Of a stretch of DNA of 64,000 nucleotides, positions 43,511 to 52,851 are shown piece after piece. This DNA comes from Paenibacillus solanacearum (GTDB lineage Bacteria; Bacillota; Bacilli; Paenibacillales; NBRC-103111). Each line of letters opens with the position of its first letter. The stretch's first letter is position 1. The DNA lies in the NCBI RefSeq assembly GCF_910593845.1, contig NZ_CAJVAS010000010.1, positions 1-64,000 of the forward strand, given 5' to 3'. A model generated the notes under the pieces. That model made no database searches and had not been told where the DNA came from. It was given only the letters and a program-made list of their open reading frames with translations. The position numbers and the translations under genes are program-made.

Positions 43511-45136
43511 TCAACTCGTTTCGGTAGGAATCTGGAAGAAATATATTTTGTCGCCTTCCGGCTGCGTATGATACCGGGACAGCCAATGTCCGCTCAGCCA
43601 AACAAAATCGCGATTATCCCAATTGTACTTCTTATAATTGTTCACTGCAACGATCAGGTCCGGGCGTGTAAACGAGCTGACGAAGATCCGCTTGCTCGTT
43701 TCATCCGCATACATGATCGCATCTTCCTCCGGCAGCAGGACCGCTTCTTTCGTCCGCCAGCGGGACGAATAATACGTGCGATCGGGCATGTTCACGAACA
43801 CCTGCTCCGCTGCCGTTTCGTTGTTGACATCGGTAAACGCGCTCCCGAACAAGATGTCTTTCCGGTCCCAGCCGTCGGGCACGTCGATTTTTTGCAGCGG
43901 CGTCATCGTACCGGTCGACAAATCGCCGGCTAGCCAGCCTGTCGTTTTTTTGTAGGGCAGCCCTTGGCCGTTCGTCTCCACCGTGAACCGGTGAAGCAGC
44001 ACGATCTTCTTGTCCTCGCTGTAGCCTCCCCCGTATTCCAGCCGCTCCGGCGAATCCTTCGGCAGGCTGAACCGCTGCAGCGGCGCGCCCTTCAGGTCCG
44101 CGAACTGCACGCCGAACGGATACAGCATCGCCCGGTTATCGTTGAGACTAAAATGCCGCACCTCGCGGTCATACGTGAAGTTGTAGTACAGCAGCTTGCG
44201 GCCGGCGTCCATTCCCGCCTCCACCAGACCCGTCTCCGCGGCAAATGGCTGCTTCGCCTCCGACGTATTCAGATCGATCCATCGCACATCGCTGCGGAAC
44301 AAACCGGCCGCATACAGCGCGATGCCCGCAGGAGACGCGATGAGCTTGTCCCTTACTTCCAGCTCCGGCACCGGCGGCGCAATAATGTTCGCGGCGCCCG
44401 TCTGCAGATCGTAGCTGACAATCCCTCTGCCGCTGTCCTTCAGGAGCAGCCGCCGTCCGTCGGGCGATACGGCCGATTCCCCGAAGGTTATCGCTGATAA
44501 CGCTCTGTCTCCGTCCTGGAAGCGGTACAAATCGAGCACCGGCGTAACCGTACGCTTCGCCACCGAAAACCGGTTCACGCGAAGCACCCGGTCCCGGCCT
44601 TCGTTTTTTAGCGTCAAGTATAACCATTCATCGTTATTGACAAAGCCGAGCAGCTTCGTGAACCGCAACGCTTGCTCGGGGGCTGCTCCGAACGAATAAC
44701 CGATCGGGTCGCTTTGCAGCAGCTGCCGCTTCGGATCAATCGTCACCGCGTCCGCCTGGCTCCACGTTCCGTCATCCCGCATATTCGTCCGCATGACAAT
44801 ATAGACGATTTGGCTGCGATCCGGCAAGCTGTACTGCCCAATGACATGCGCCCCGTCTTTTAGTGTATACAACGTGCCCTTCGTTACCTTCGATTTCGAT
44901 GCCGTCAACTCCGGGAATTCATGTGCCGTGATGGAGCCGTTCTCTGCCTTAAACGCGTCAACGACTCGATAGCTTGGCGCTTCCGTAAATACCGCGACAT
45001 TGTCCGCCGCACGCTCCGGCTTTATCGCGTCCCGCGTCGATTTTGCCCCGCTGGTCAAATACAAGCCGTAAAACAGCAGCGACGCGATGCAAAAGCCGAG
45101 AATATAGCCTATATACGCCGATTGTCTTCTGATCAT
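43511..45136 (-). CDS. Membrane-anchored putative beta-propeller protein, 541 aa
   Basis: Function unknown. One N-terminal membrane helix (AYIGYILGFCIASLLFYGLY) anchors it; the rest would be outside. The ectodomain is a series of strand-rich units with tags like VYIVMRTN, WLYLTLKNEG, SAVSPDGRRLLLKDSG, LYYNFTYDREVRHF and KIVLLHRFTVET, typical of a TolB/WD-like propeller. It is first in a run of minus-strand genes with the RsmF-like and RsuA-like genes (7-bp gap), an odd combination. No enzymatic motif is recognised. Confidence 0.75.
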   Translation of the reverse strand: MIRRQSAYIGYILGFCIASLLFYGLYLTSGAKSTRDAIKPERAADNVAVFTEAPSYRVVDAFKAENGSITAHEFPELTASKSKVTKGTLYTLKDGAHVIGQYSLPDRSQIVYIVMRTNMRDDGTWSQADAVTIDPKRQLLQSDPIGYSFGAAPEQALRFTKLLGFVNNDEWLYLTLKNEGRDRVLRVNRFSVAKRTVTPVLDLYRFQDGDRALSAITFGESAVSPDGRRLLLKDSGRGIVSYDLQTGAANIIAPPVPELEVRDKLIASPAGIALYAAGLFRSDVRWIDLNTSEAKQPFAAETGLVEAGMDAGRKLLYYNFTYDREVRHFSLNDNRAMLYPFGVQFADLKGAPLQRFSLPKDSPERLEYGGGYSEDKKIVLLHRFTVETNGQGLPYKKTTGWLAGDLSTGTMTPLQKIDVPDGWDRKDILFGSAFTDVNNETAAEQVFVNMPDRTYYSSRWRTKEAVLLPEEDAIMYADETSKRIFVSSFTRPDLIVAVNNYKKYNWDNRDFVWLSGHWLSRYHTQPEGDKIYFFQIPTETS

Positions 45137-45334
45137 GGACCCCCCTGCGCCTCCCTAGTCGTCAACATCCATGATTGCGGCTTATGTTCGCAAATCTGTT
45201 TAATTTAAATTCCACAAGACAGTCGAAATTCCTTCCTGTTTGTTGTATGATCAAGTTAGGAACATTTATTTAGTAACCTATGTTTTTTAGGCGGACAGGT
45301 TGGTTTTATATTTTCGATGGAAAGTAGGAGCAAG

Positions 45335-45817
45335 ATGAAGAAACTGGCTATTTATTTATCGATCATTGTTGTACTTTTCGGCGCATTGTATATTGTCAAT
45401 CAACAGTCAACCGAGGCAAAGCTGGGCAAATATACGGACAATGTATACGGCATCGCGCCGGGCAAGCTTCATCCCGAAACGATCAAGCAGCTGGACGACC
45501 CGAACTACCAGAACATCATCTTGCCGGACGCGCTGGACAAAAAGATTACCGCAAAGGAAAGTTTCTTCCTGTACTACTTCGCTTCCACCTGCGTTCACTG
45601 CAAAGCGACGACTCCCGTACTGATGCCTGTCGCCAAATCGCTCAGTGCGGACATCAAGCAGTTTAATCTGGAAGAATTCAAGAACGGCTGGGACAAATAC
45701 AAAATTCAAGCGACGCCGACTTTGATTTATTACAAGGAAGGCAAGGAAGTCGAGCGCATCGAAGGCGAGCAAACGGCCGATACTTTCAAAAATTTCATTT
45801 CCAAATACAAGTCATAA
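45335..45817 (+). CDS. Membrane-anchored thioredoxin-like protein
   Basis: An N-terminal membrane helix (about residues 3-22) is followed by a thioredoxin fold with the redox motif CVHC in YYFASTCVHCKATTP near residue 95 and the cis-Pro block IQATPTLIYYKEGKEVERIEG. It probably acts on disulfides outside the membrane. The CVHC motif and unusually long start before the fold distinguish it from TrxA. AGGAG precedes ATG 45335. Monocistronic with its own terminator. Electron donor unknown. Confidence 0.85.
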   Translation: MKKLAIYLSIIVVLFGALYIVNQQSTEAKLGKYTDNVYGIAPGKLHPETIKQLDDPNYQNIILPDALDKKITAKESFFLYYFASTCVHCKATTPVLMPVAKSLSADIKQFNLEEFKNGWDKYKIQATPTLIYYKEGKEVERIEGEQTADTFKNFISKYKS

Positions 45818-45838
45818 GCCTTTTTTTCGCGACACGCC

Positions 45839-45874
45839 AAAAAGTACTGGATGCAACCGATCCAGTACTTTTTT
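45839..45874. terminator. Terminator after the thioredoxin-like gene
   Basis: AAAAAGTACTGGAT (45839-45852) pairs perfectly with ATCCAGTACTTTTT (45860-45873); also suits the convergent DUF309 gene. Confidence 0.88.
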
Positions 45875-45914
45875 CGTTGAATGCTGTGACTTGCCTCTTC
45901 CCGCAGTTCGGTCG

Positions 45915-46343
45915 TCACCGGTTCGTGTCCGCCTCATGCTCGCCTGGCGGATGCAGCCGAAGCTTCTCGACGGCTTCTTCGAGCACCGGGTCGACGATAC
46001 GAATGTCCAAGTCGTAACAAGCGAACGGCTCCTCGTGCAGCCGGTGCAGCTTATGCAGATAAAGACGGCTTTCCTCCCGGAGCGACGCCAGATCGATTCC
46101 GAGCGTCTCCGCCGGATGCCCTTCCAGCTTCTCCAGCGCTGCGGTGAACAGCTTGATCGAGCCATTGGCGTTGCCGTTCTGGTGATGGTACAGGCCGACC
46201 GCGACTTGCAGCAGCCCCTGGTACAGCGGATCGCGGCCTTCTTCCAGCCACAGCTCCTCCAGCACTTCATGACATTCGAAATAATCGCGGGCCATATTAA
46301 AATAGTATATAAATTGAACGTACAATCGGTCATACGTCTGCAA
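45915..46343 (-). CDS. DUF309 domain protein
   Basis: Small helical protein with the DUF309 core: FNMARDYFECHEVLEELWLE, LYQGLLQVAVGLYHHQNGN and GSIKLFTAALEKLEG. The conserved E/H residues in YFECHEVLEE resemble a metal or substrate site, but the function of the family is unknown to me. Length 142 aa is typical. It follows the (p)ppGpp synthetase gene by 30 bp on the same strand. Confidence 0.88.
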   Translation of the reverse strand: MQTYDRLYVQFIYYFNMARDYFECHEVLEELWLEEGRDPLYQGLLQVAVGLYHHQNGNANGSIKLFTAALEKLEGHPAETLGIDLASLREESRLYLHKLHRLHEEPFACYDLDIRIVDPVLEEAVEKLRLHPPGEHEADTNR

Positions 46344-46373
46344 GTCGATGAACCTCCCCCGTTCGAATCGGCG

Positions 46374-47180
46374 TCATTTGGAGGAGTTGCCTTTTTTCGC
46401 GCGGACGATCGCTTCCTCTACCTGACCGAGCAGCTCCTTCAGCAGCCATACGTCATCCGTATCCCACAGCTCGTTAAACCGCATCTGGAATTGCGCCGCC
46501 TCGCGCACACGATGGAAAAAGTACAGCTCATGGATGCCGTTCAATACTTTGGAAACGATGTTCGACTTATCCTCGAACAGCTTCTGCGCTTCCATAATTT
46601 CCTCGCGGATGCTGCTCATTTCCTGATCGAGCAGGAACGCCGCTTCCGCCGCCTTGCTCAGCCGGTTCACCACTTCCTTCGGCAAGCTTTCGCGGTACTT
46701 GTAGTTCAGCGAATGCTCGATAGTCGCCCAGAAGTTCATCGCTAGCGTACGGAGCTGGATTTCTGCAAGCACCCGTTTCATGCCGAGCGCGGTTTGCACC
46801 GGATATTCCACAATAATATGGTAGCTTCGATAGCCGCTCGGCTTTTTATTTTTAATGTAGTCTTTCACATACAGCACCGTCATGTCCTCGCGCTGCCGGA
46901 TCAGCTCCGCGAGACGGTCGATGTCTTCCACGAACTGGCACATGATCCGGATGCCTGCGATGTCCTCGATCCCGGTCTCCAGCTGCTCCATCGGCACATT
47001 AAGCCGTTTGGCTTTCTCGAGGATGCTGGACACCTTTTTCACGCGTCCGGTTACGAATTCGATAGGCGAGTATTCCTCACGGCTTTTCAGCTCGGTACGA
47101 AGCGTCTTGAATTTCACTTTCAGTTCTTCAATCGTCTGCTCGTAAGGCAGCAGAAATTTTTTCCAATCCCAGCCTTCCAT
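46374..47180 (-). CDS. yjbM: Small alarmone synthetase, YjbM/RelQ type
   Basis: Synthesises (p)ppGpp without a hydrolase domain. Seen: LPYEQTIEELKVKFKTLR, SPIEFVTGRVKKVSSILEKA (GTP binding), the catalytic DIAGIRIMCQFVEDI, a YIKNKKPSGYRSYHIIVEYP block and LAEIQLRTLAMNFWATIEHS. Length 268 aa is about 55 longer than the 211 aa I recall for B. subtilis YjbM, with the extra part at the C-terminus (after about residue 205: VLNGIHELYFFHRVREAAQF). GGAGG lies 9 nt before the ATG at 47178-47180. An oligomeric, pppGpp-activated enzyme is expected by family. Confidence 0.92.
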   Translation of the reverse strand: MEGWDWKKFLLPYEQTIEELKVKFKTLRTELKSREEYSPIEFVTGRVKKVSSILEKAKRLNVPMEQLETGIEDIAGIRIMCQFVEDIDRLAELIRQREDMTVLYVKDYIKNKKPSGYRSYHIIVEYPVQTALGMKRVLAEIQLRTLAMNFWATIEHSLNYKYRESLPKEVVNRLSKAAEAAFLLDQEMSSIREEIMEAQKLFEDKSNIVSKVLNGIHELYFFHRVREAAQFQMRFNELWDTDDVWLLKELLGQVEEAIVRAKKGNSSK

Positions 47181-47358
47181 TGTTGTCAACCTCCTACGTC
47201 GCAACTTCCCTCTATTCCCTATTCAGATGGAAGCTGTCAGCCAGTGCAACTTCCCCTGCTGCTTGGGAGTGAAGTCATCAACCTCCACAGCTCCCCTTCT
47301 CTCACAGAGACGAAAGCTGCTGACACCTGCAGCCCCCGCACAACCGGCGGGAGCTACG

Positions 47359-48462
47359 TTACTTCGAGCGATGCGCCGATCCGACCGCTTCCGAGATGCG
47401 GCTGAACCCGTCTTTGCGCAGCAGTGTCTTGAGCCCGTCGTTCAGCTTGCGCAGAAGCCCAGGACCTTCATATATAAGGGCGGTATACACTTCGACCAGA
47501 CTGGCTCCGGCTCGTATTTTTTCGTATGCGTCCTCCGCCGTAAAAATACCGCCCGACCCGATGATCGGCAGCTTTCCGTCGGTTAACCGATATATCGTCC
47601 GAATGAGCTCGGTAGAGCGCTCAGTGAGCGGCCTGCCGCTAAGCCCTCCGGTTTCCTTCCGGTTCTCGTGGGACAAGCCGTCGCGGGAAAGCGTCGTGTT
47701 CGAGGCGATAATGCCGGATACGCCGCTCCGGTCGATCGTAGCCACCGTATACTCGACTTCCTCCGGGGTTAAGTCCGGCGCGATTTTGACGAGCACCGGC
47801 TTTTGCCTCCCGCCGAATTTCGCGTGCTGCGCCTGAATTTCGCCGATGACCGCGGCAAGCAGCCGCGACAAGTCGTCTCCGTGCTGCAGATTTCGCAGAT
47901 CCGGGGTATTCGGCGAGCTGATATTGACCACGAAAAAATCGCCGTACCCGTACAAAGCCCGGATACAAGCGCGATAATCGTCCTCCGCCTGCTCGTTCGG
48001 CGTCGTTTTGTTTTTGCCGATATTAATGGCAAGCGGGATGGAACGATGTCCCTGGTTGCGGAGATTCCGCTTCATGCCGTCGATCCCTACGTTGTTGAAG
48101 CCCATCCGGTTGATGAGCGCAGCGTCCGGCGGAAGCCGGAACAAGCGCGGCTTTTCGTTGCCCTCTTGCAGTTTAGGCGTCACCGTCCCGACTTCCATGA
48201 AGCCGAAGCCGATGTTCGAAAAGCCCGGAACCGCCTTCGCGTTCTTATCGAGGCCGGCGGCAAGCCCGACCGGATTATCGAAGCGGATGCCCCACAGCTC
48301 CGTCTGCAGCTCCGGACACGGCCTGACTCCGTACATGGCGCGGAGCAGTCTGCGTCCGCCCGGCACGTTTCCAACCGTATGAAGCCCGTCGATCGTAAGA
48401 TGATGCGCTTGTTCCGGATCCATCCGGAACAGCACCGGCTTTGCTATATTTTTGTAAAGCAT
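47359..48462 (-). CDS. pyrD: Dihydroorotate dehydrogenase, quinone type (class 2)
   Basis: Oxidises dihydroorotate to orotate in pyrimidine synthesis, passing electrons to membrane quinone. Seen: an N-terminal extension with LYKNIAKPVLFRMDPEQAHH that docks to the membrane (class 2), FDNPVGLAAGLDKNAKAVPG (FMN), NRMGFNN, NISSPNTPDLRNLQ with the catalytic Ser, and IIGSGGIFTAEDAYEKIRAG. Length 367 aa. B. subtilis instead has a class 1B enzyme with PyrK. It stands outside any pyr cluster here. Confidence 0.94.
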   Translation of the reverse strand: MLYKNIAKPVLFRMDPEQAHHLTIDGLHTVGNVPGGRRLLRAMYGVRPCPELQTELWGIRFDNPVGLAAGLDKNAKAVPGFSNIGFGFMEVGTVTPKLQEGNEKPRLFRLPPDAALINRMGFNNVGIDGMKRNLRNQGHRSIPLAINIGKNKTTPNEQAEDDYRACIRALYGYGDFFVVNISSPNTPDLRNLQHGDDLSRLLAAVIGEIQAQHAKFGGRQKPVLVKIAPDLTPEEVEYTVATIDRSGVSGIIASNTTLSRDGLSHENRKETGGLSGRPLTERSTELIRTIYRLTDGKLPIIGSGGIFTAEDAYEKIRAGASLVEVYTALIYEGPGLLRKLNDGLKTLLRKDGFSRISEAVGSAHRSK

Positions 48463-48633
48463 CTGTTATGTTCTCTCCCTCTGAAGCCGCGTATCCTAGT
48501 GCAACCCTTCTTTTGACAGTTTATCGTTAAATCGCTCAAAAATAAAGTAGGCATCTGTGAATTCTGCATCGGCGAATCGATTCCGGTTATGCTAAAATAG
48601 GCTTAAACCCTAGAAAAGGCAGGACTGATCCGC

Positions 48634-48768
48634 ATGCCAAAAAAGAAAACCTCTTACGTTCAGCGCAAACAAAAGGACGAGCCGAACAAGAAGCTGATTA
48701 TATGGATCAGCTCTATCTTCGGGCTCATCGTCATCGCCATGGCCTTGCTGCTGATTTTGAATCCTTGA
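48634..48768 (+). CDS. Small tail-anchored membrane protein, 44 aa
   Basis: ATG 48634 follows AGGA at 9 nt. A basic, Lys-rich start (MPKKKTSYVQRKQKDEPNKK) leads into one hydrophobic helix (LIIWISSIFGLIVIAMALLL) and ends ILNP. Composition and ribosome site support a real gene. Function unknown. It is convergent with the L,D-transpeptidase gene. Confidence 0.7.
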   Translation: MPKKKTSYVQRKQKDEPNKKLIIWISSIFGLIVIAMALLLILNP

Positions 48769-48811
48769 GTCTGCGGCGGTTCGTTGATAACGGCTCGCGA
48801 TGCGACGCGCA

Positions 48812-50221
48812 TCAATCCAGCCAGCGGTATACTTTGCCCGGATTCGTATCGTCGCTTACGGCAGGCACCTGATACGGCTTGCCCGAACGCACCTCTTCGA
48901 GCGGCAGCATCCCTTTTCCGATCGTAACGGGTGTGCCGAGCGGCACCAGATCGAACAGCTCTTCAATATCTTCCTTGCGCATTCGTATGCATCCCAGCGA
49001 TTGATCCTTCCCGATGCTGGACGGCTTATTCGTGCCGTGAATCGCGTAGTTCGTATCGGATAATGTCATACCTCTGCTGCCGAACTCGCCGTCTGATTTG
49101 CCGTTCGGATTGCGCACCTTCTCCGAGATGGCGAAGGTCCCTTCCGGCGTACGGGAGCCGCCCAAACCTACCGCATAGCTGCGTACAATGATATTGCCGC
49201 TCGCTACGGCGAGCCGGTGCGCCGTCTTGTCCACGATGATCCGCATCGGCTCGCCGAGCGGTTTGGTCAGTCCGTCCGTGCCCGCCTCAGGCAGCGCCTT
49301 GGCCCCCGCAGCCGAAGCTTGCTTCGCCGCTGCAAGCTCTGCGCCCAGCGCATCCTTCTGCCGTTCAAACCGCTCCTGCATGTATGGCGTAAGTCCCGGC
49401 AGCATATTGTTCGGGTACGCTGCCGTCAGCTCGGAGCTCTGCTGCGGCATGCGGCCGTTCCGCTCCATATAGGCGGCCAGCGCCGACTTCAAGACAAGCT
49501 CCTGCTCCTGTGTGGACATCCACGCATCGACGATCGCCTCCGCCTTGGCAGAATCGCTCGGCTCGCATTCACAGCTCTGCGCGTCATGATAATAAATTTG
49601 CTGCTGCGATGCGTCCTGCTTCGCTTCCACGGACAGAATGAGCTGCGGCTTCTTTAACCAGCCGATCCACGAGGTCCCGCCGAGCGGGAGCCCTCTGGCC
49701 AGCAGCCCGAAGCTGCTGACCCGCTCCTGCAGCAGCATTTGCTGCAGCGCGGCGCCGACCGATGCCTTGCTCTTGCCGCCGGACAAGTAGTATACTTTCG
49801 TCTCTCGCACCTGCGCGCTGCTTACATCCGGCGGAAGCGGGAGCTCCCGGCTTGTCTCCTCCGGCGTCCACGGCCATGAGCCCGGCGCGATCAATACGGA
49901 GGCCGCGGCCAGCAGAAGCAGGACGGCCCAGCGCAGTACGCCGCGCGTCCGCGCCCGTTTGCGGCCGGCATGCCAGCGCTCGATCGATTCCAGCTCCTCC
50001 GTAGGCAAACTTATTTTTTGATTCTCGTACGCTTCGTAGATTTCCCCGGCCTGCGCATAGCAATAGAGCGCTTTCCCTTGCTTTCCCTGCGACTCGTAAT
50101 CTCGCCCGAGCAAATACCAGGCCATTTTATTTTCCGGGTGCGCCTTGACGTATTTTTTCAAATACATCGGGTCCTGCTTGAAAAACAGCTCCAATTGTTC
50201 GCCCGTTGGTTTCGTTTTCAC
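48812..50221 (-). CDS. Membrane-anchored L,D-transpeptidase (YkuD domain)
   Basis: Probably makes 3-3 peptidoglycan cross-links, or anchors proteins to the wall. Seen: a cytoplasmic tetratricopeptide-like N-terminus (YVKAHPENKMAWYLLGRDYE), one membrane helix near residue 98-115, an Ala-rich stalk, and a C-terminal YkuD domain starting MRIIVDKTAHRLAV with the catalytic HGTNKPSSIG and SLGCIRM. Length 469 aa. The GTG at 50219-50221 was chosen (GGGG 7 nt upstream). The cytoplasmic TPR-like part is unusual for YkuD enzymes and recalls sporulation or cell-wall regulators. Confidence 0.88.
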   Translation of the reverse strand: MKTKPTGEQLELFFKQDPMYLKKYVKAHPENKMAWYLLGRDYESQGKQGKALYCYAQAGEIYEAYENQKISLPTEELESIERWHAGRKRARTRGVLRWAVLLLLAAASVLIAPGSWPWTPEETSRELPLPPDVSSAQVRETKVYYLSGGKSKASVGAALQQMLLQERVSSFGLLARGLPLGGTSWIGWLKKPQLILSVEAKQDASQQQIYYHDAQSCECEPSDSAKAEAIVDAWMSTQEQELVLKSALAAYMERNGRMPQQSSELTAAYPNNMLPGLTPYMQERFERQKDALGAELAAAKQASAAGAKALPEAGTDGLTKPLGEPMRIIVDKTAHRLAVASGNIIVRSYAVGLGGSRTPEGTFAISEKVRNPNGKSDGEFGSRGMTLSDTNYAIHGTNKPSSIGKDQSLGCIRMRKEDIEELFDLVPLGTPVTIGKGMLPLEEVRSGKPYQVPAVSDDTNPGKVYRWLD

Positions 50222-50284
50222 GACAAGACCCCTTTCTTTCCGCATGCTCCTCTTCTATATCGGTTTTTATCAAGCGAACATGAA

Positions 50285-50310
50285 GAAAAAACCTTTCCCA
50301 TCGGAAAGGT
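50285..50310 (-). terminator. Hairpin between ferredoxin and L,D-transpeptidase genes
   Basis: ACCTTTCC (50291-50298) pairs with GGAAAGGT (50303-50310) and is followed on the minus strand by six T. It is a second terminator downstream of the ferredoxin terminator; about 105 bp between the two hold no gene I can identify. Confidence 0.65.
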
Positions 50311-50418
50311 CGTTCCTGCGGATAGATTCGGTGAAATGCCGAAAAGAACGGAATGTTGTCGGTTGTGCGGGGATATACAAGAGGGCGGACGCTGCAAGAG
50401 TGGGAAAATGAGTATAGC

Positions 50419-50457
50419 AAAAGAGCCTACTCCACATGTATGGGAACAGGCTCTTTT
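50419..50457 (-). terminator. Terminator of the ferredoxin gene
   Basis: AAAAGAGCCT (50419-50428) pairs with AGGCTCTTTT (50448-50457), 19 bp after the ferredoxin stop. Confidence 0.8.
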
Positions 50458-50475
50458 CGCCGTTGCAAAAACCGA

Positions 50476-50715
<240 letters not shown>

Positions 50716-50838
50716 TTATATTCCTCCTTAATTGTGCAGCCTCATCCTAAAATATAATATAAATGCTTTGAAAGTTCAAATAGAAAGTAGAGAACGGTTT
50801 GATACCTTCCTGCTATGGAACAGGGCTTCCGGTATTTG

Positions 50839-51336
50839 TTATTCCGCAAGTCCTTCAATGAAACTGGCGATGCCTTCCACATCATCGGGATCGTAGATGG
50901 GAGTCCCGCCCGGCGGTTCGGAAGCGTAAGCTGCATCCGTCGTTACCCAAGCGAGCGGTCTTTCGGACAACTCGGCAACGATGGCCGCTTGCTGAGGCGA
51001 ACGGAACACCGCGATTTTCGGAAAAGGCTCCCGCTTGAACCCTTCGATAATAATCAGGTCGTAGCGTCCCTCCCACTGCTCAATCAGCTGCCCCAATGCC
51101 GGAGCGCACCGTTCATATAGATGAAGCGCATGCGGCGACAGGACGGCGACAGCCGAAGCGCCCGCCTCGATCCATCGCGTGGAGTCGGTTCCCTCGACTT
51201 CTTTATAGTGCCCATGGCCGTCATGCTTTATGACCGCGACCGACAGGCCGCCGGCTTCGAGCCGCGGGACGAGCTTCTCGATCAGCGTCGTCTTGCCGCT
51301 GTCCGAATATCCGGCAAATCCGATCACCTTCGTCAT
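50839..51336 (-). CDS. mobB: Molybdopterin-guanine dinucleotide biosynthesis protein B
   Basis: GTP-binding partner of MobA in the final step of molybdenum cofactor synthesis. Seen: the P-loop GFAGYSDSGKTTLIEKL, VIKHDGHGHYKEVEGTDSTR, and a LIIIEGFKREPFPKIAV block. Length 165 aa is normal. The ATG overlaps the stop of dinB (ATGA). No mobA, moeA or moaA lies in the window, so the gene is separated from the usual moa/mob cluster. Confidence 0.92.
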   Translation of the reverse strand: MTKVIGFAGYSDSGKTTLIEKLVPRLEAGGLSVAVIKHDGHGHYKEVEGTDSTRWIEAGASAVAVLSPHALHLYERCAPALGQLIEQWEGRYDLIIIEGFKREPFPKIAVFRSPQQAAIVAELSERPLAWVTTDAAYASEPPGGTPIYDPDDVEGIASFIEGLAE

Positions 51337-52628
51337 TCTTCCTCCAGCCCTTTCAGCTTCAAATGATCCATCTGCAGCGATGTTCCCCGCACTTTCCCGT
51401 TGCGGATCAGTGCGGACGGATCGTCGCTAAGCATGCCTGCCGTCAAAATGACGCTTTCCCCGTATTTGTCGCGCAGCGCATCCATTGCTTTGTTCAGCTT
51501 TTCTTTGAGCGGCTGTTTTTCGTAGTCGAACAGGTCGAGCTGGACGGCCGCCTCCCGCTTCGCCTCCAAATTTTGCAGCGTAATCCCGAGCAAGCGGACC
51601 GGCTCGCCGGTTTGCCACTGCGTATCGAATAGCTTGCATGCCGCTTTGTAGAACTCGTCGGCGTTCTCGGAAGCATGCGGCAGCTTGGATGCCCGGGTAA
51701 TCGTCTTCATGTCGGGGTCGCGGATCGTAATCTGCACCGTATGGGCCAGCAGCCCCTGCTTGCGCAGCCGGCGTCCCACCTGGTCAGACAAATTCAGAAA
51801 TACGCGGTGAATGTCATGCTTGTCTTTCACATTGACCGGCAGCGTGGTCGTATGGCCGATCGATTTGCTTTGCTCCCGCTCCGGATTGACCGGCGAATCG
51901 TCTTCGCCGTTAGCGGCAAGCAGCAGATGAGCCCCATACACGCCGAAGCGATCGGTAAGCAGCCGCTCATCCGCCTTAGCCAGCTGACCGAGCGTATGAA
52001 TTTGCAGCTTCTTCAGCTTCTCCGCCGTCTTCCGGCCGATGCCGAACAATTCCGCACACGGCCGCGGCCACAGCACATGCGGTACATCGCGCTTCCGCAG
52101 CACCGAAATGCCATTGGGCTTCTTCATGTCCGAAGCCATTTTGGCCAGCAGCTTGTTCGGAGCGACACCGATGGAGCAAGGGAGACCGAGCTCCTCGCGA
52201 ATGCGCAGCTGAATTGCCTGAGCGATATCGAGCGGCACGCCGAATATTTTGGAACCGGTAATGTCGACATAACATTCGTCAATGGACACCGCTTCCACGA
52301 GCGGCGAGTATTCGTATGCGATTTTCATGAACCGCCGGGAAAACTGCCGGTACAAATCGAAGTCCGGCCGGATCAGGACCAGATCCGGACATAGACGAAG
52401 CGCCTGCTTTACCAGCATGCCGGTTTTGACGCCTACCGCACGCGCCTTGTAGGAGCAAGTGACGACAATGCCTTTGCGCAGCTCCACGCTTCCGGCGACG
52501 GCAAGTGGCTTGCCTTTATACAATTCCGGTTCTACCGCTTCATGAACCGAGCAGTAGAACGCGTTCATATCGATATGCAAAATAACTCTTCCATTGACAG
52601 GATAACCGCTCGAGCCCGCGTTCGTCAC
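51333..52628 (-). CDS. dinB: DNA polymerase IV (Y-family translesion polymerase)
   Basis: Error-prone polymerase for lesion bypass. Seen: the start VILHIDMNAFYCSVHEAVEP (first catalytic Asp), RKGIVVTCSYKARAVGVKTG, the catalytic SIDECYVDITG, a GIGRKTAEKLKKLQIHTLGQ helix-hairpin-helix, and a sliding-clamp motif QLDLF near residue 370. Length 431 aa from GTG at 52626-52628 (GGAGG 10 nt upstream); longer starts add non-conserved residues. It overlaps mobB by ATGA. No LexA box was recognised upstream. Confidence 0.93.
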   Translation of the reverse strand: MTNAGSSGYPVNGRVILHIDMNAFYCSVHEAVEPELYKGKPLAVAGSVELRKGIVVTCSYKARAVGVKTGMLVKQALRLCPDLVLIRPDFDLYRQFSRRFMKIAYEYSPLVEAVSIDECYVDITGSKIFGVPLDIAQAIQLRIREELGLPCSIGVAPNKLLAKMASDMKKPNGISVLRKRDVPHVLWPRPCAELFGIGRKTAEKLKKLQIHTLGQLAKADERLLTDRFGVYGAHLLLAANGEDDSPVNPEREQSKSIGHTTTLPVNVKDKHDIHRVFLNLSDQVGRRLRKQGLLAHTVQITIRDPDMKTITRASKLPHASENADEFYKAACKLFDTQWQTGEPVRLLGITLQNLEAKREAAVQLDLFDYEKQPLKEKLNKAMDALRDKYGESVILTAGMLSDDPSALIRNGKVRGTSLQMDHLKLKGLEEE

Positions 52629-52746
52629 AAAAGGAACACCTCCGGCGATATCATCTTCTCCCAGCATACCTACACCCCGAATCAAGGTCAAGACGAACAA
52701 GGGACCTTCGCCTGAAAAAGTGTACACGGCCCCGGGAAAATTGTGC

Positions 52747-52752
52747 TATAAT
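52747..52752 (+). promoter_or_regulatory. -10 element of the cimA promoter
   Basis: TATAAT about 100 bp before cimA, preceded by TG two bases upstream (GTGC). No clear -35 at the right distance. No T-box is seen in the roughly 90-nt leader. Confidence 0.45.
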
Positions 52753-52851
52753 GATGTAATATACTTTGCGGCTGAGAAGGGAAATACGATCAAGTTAACG
52801 ATTCGGTCCCGTATCAGCGCAACAGAGGTTGATGGATCAGGAGGCCAGTTT

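Noticed and set aside
50127..50420. 97-codon minus strand frame between ferredoxin and L,D-transpeptidase genes
   Set aside because: It runs through a terminator hairpin and into the transpeptidase gene, with no ribosome site.
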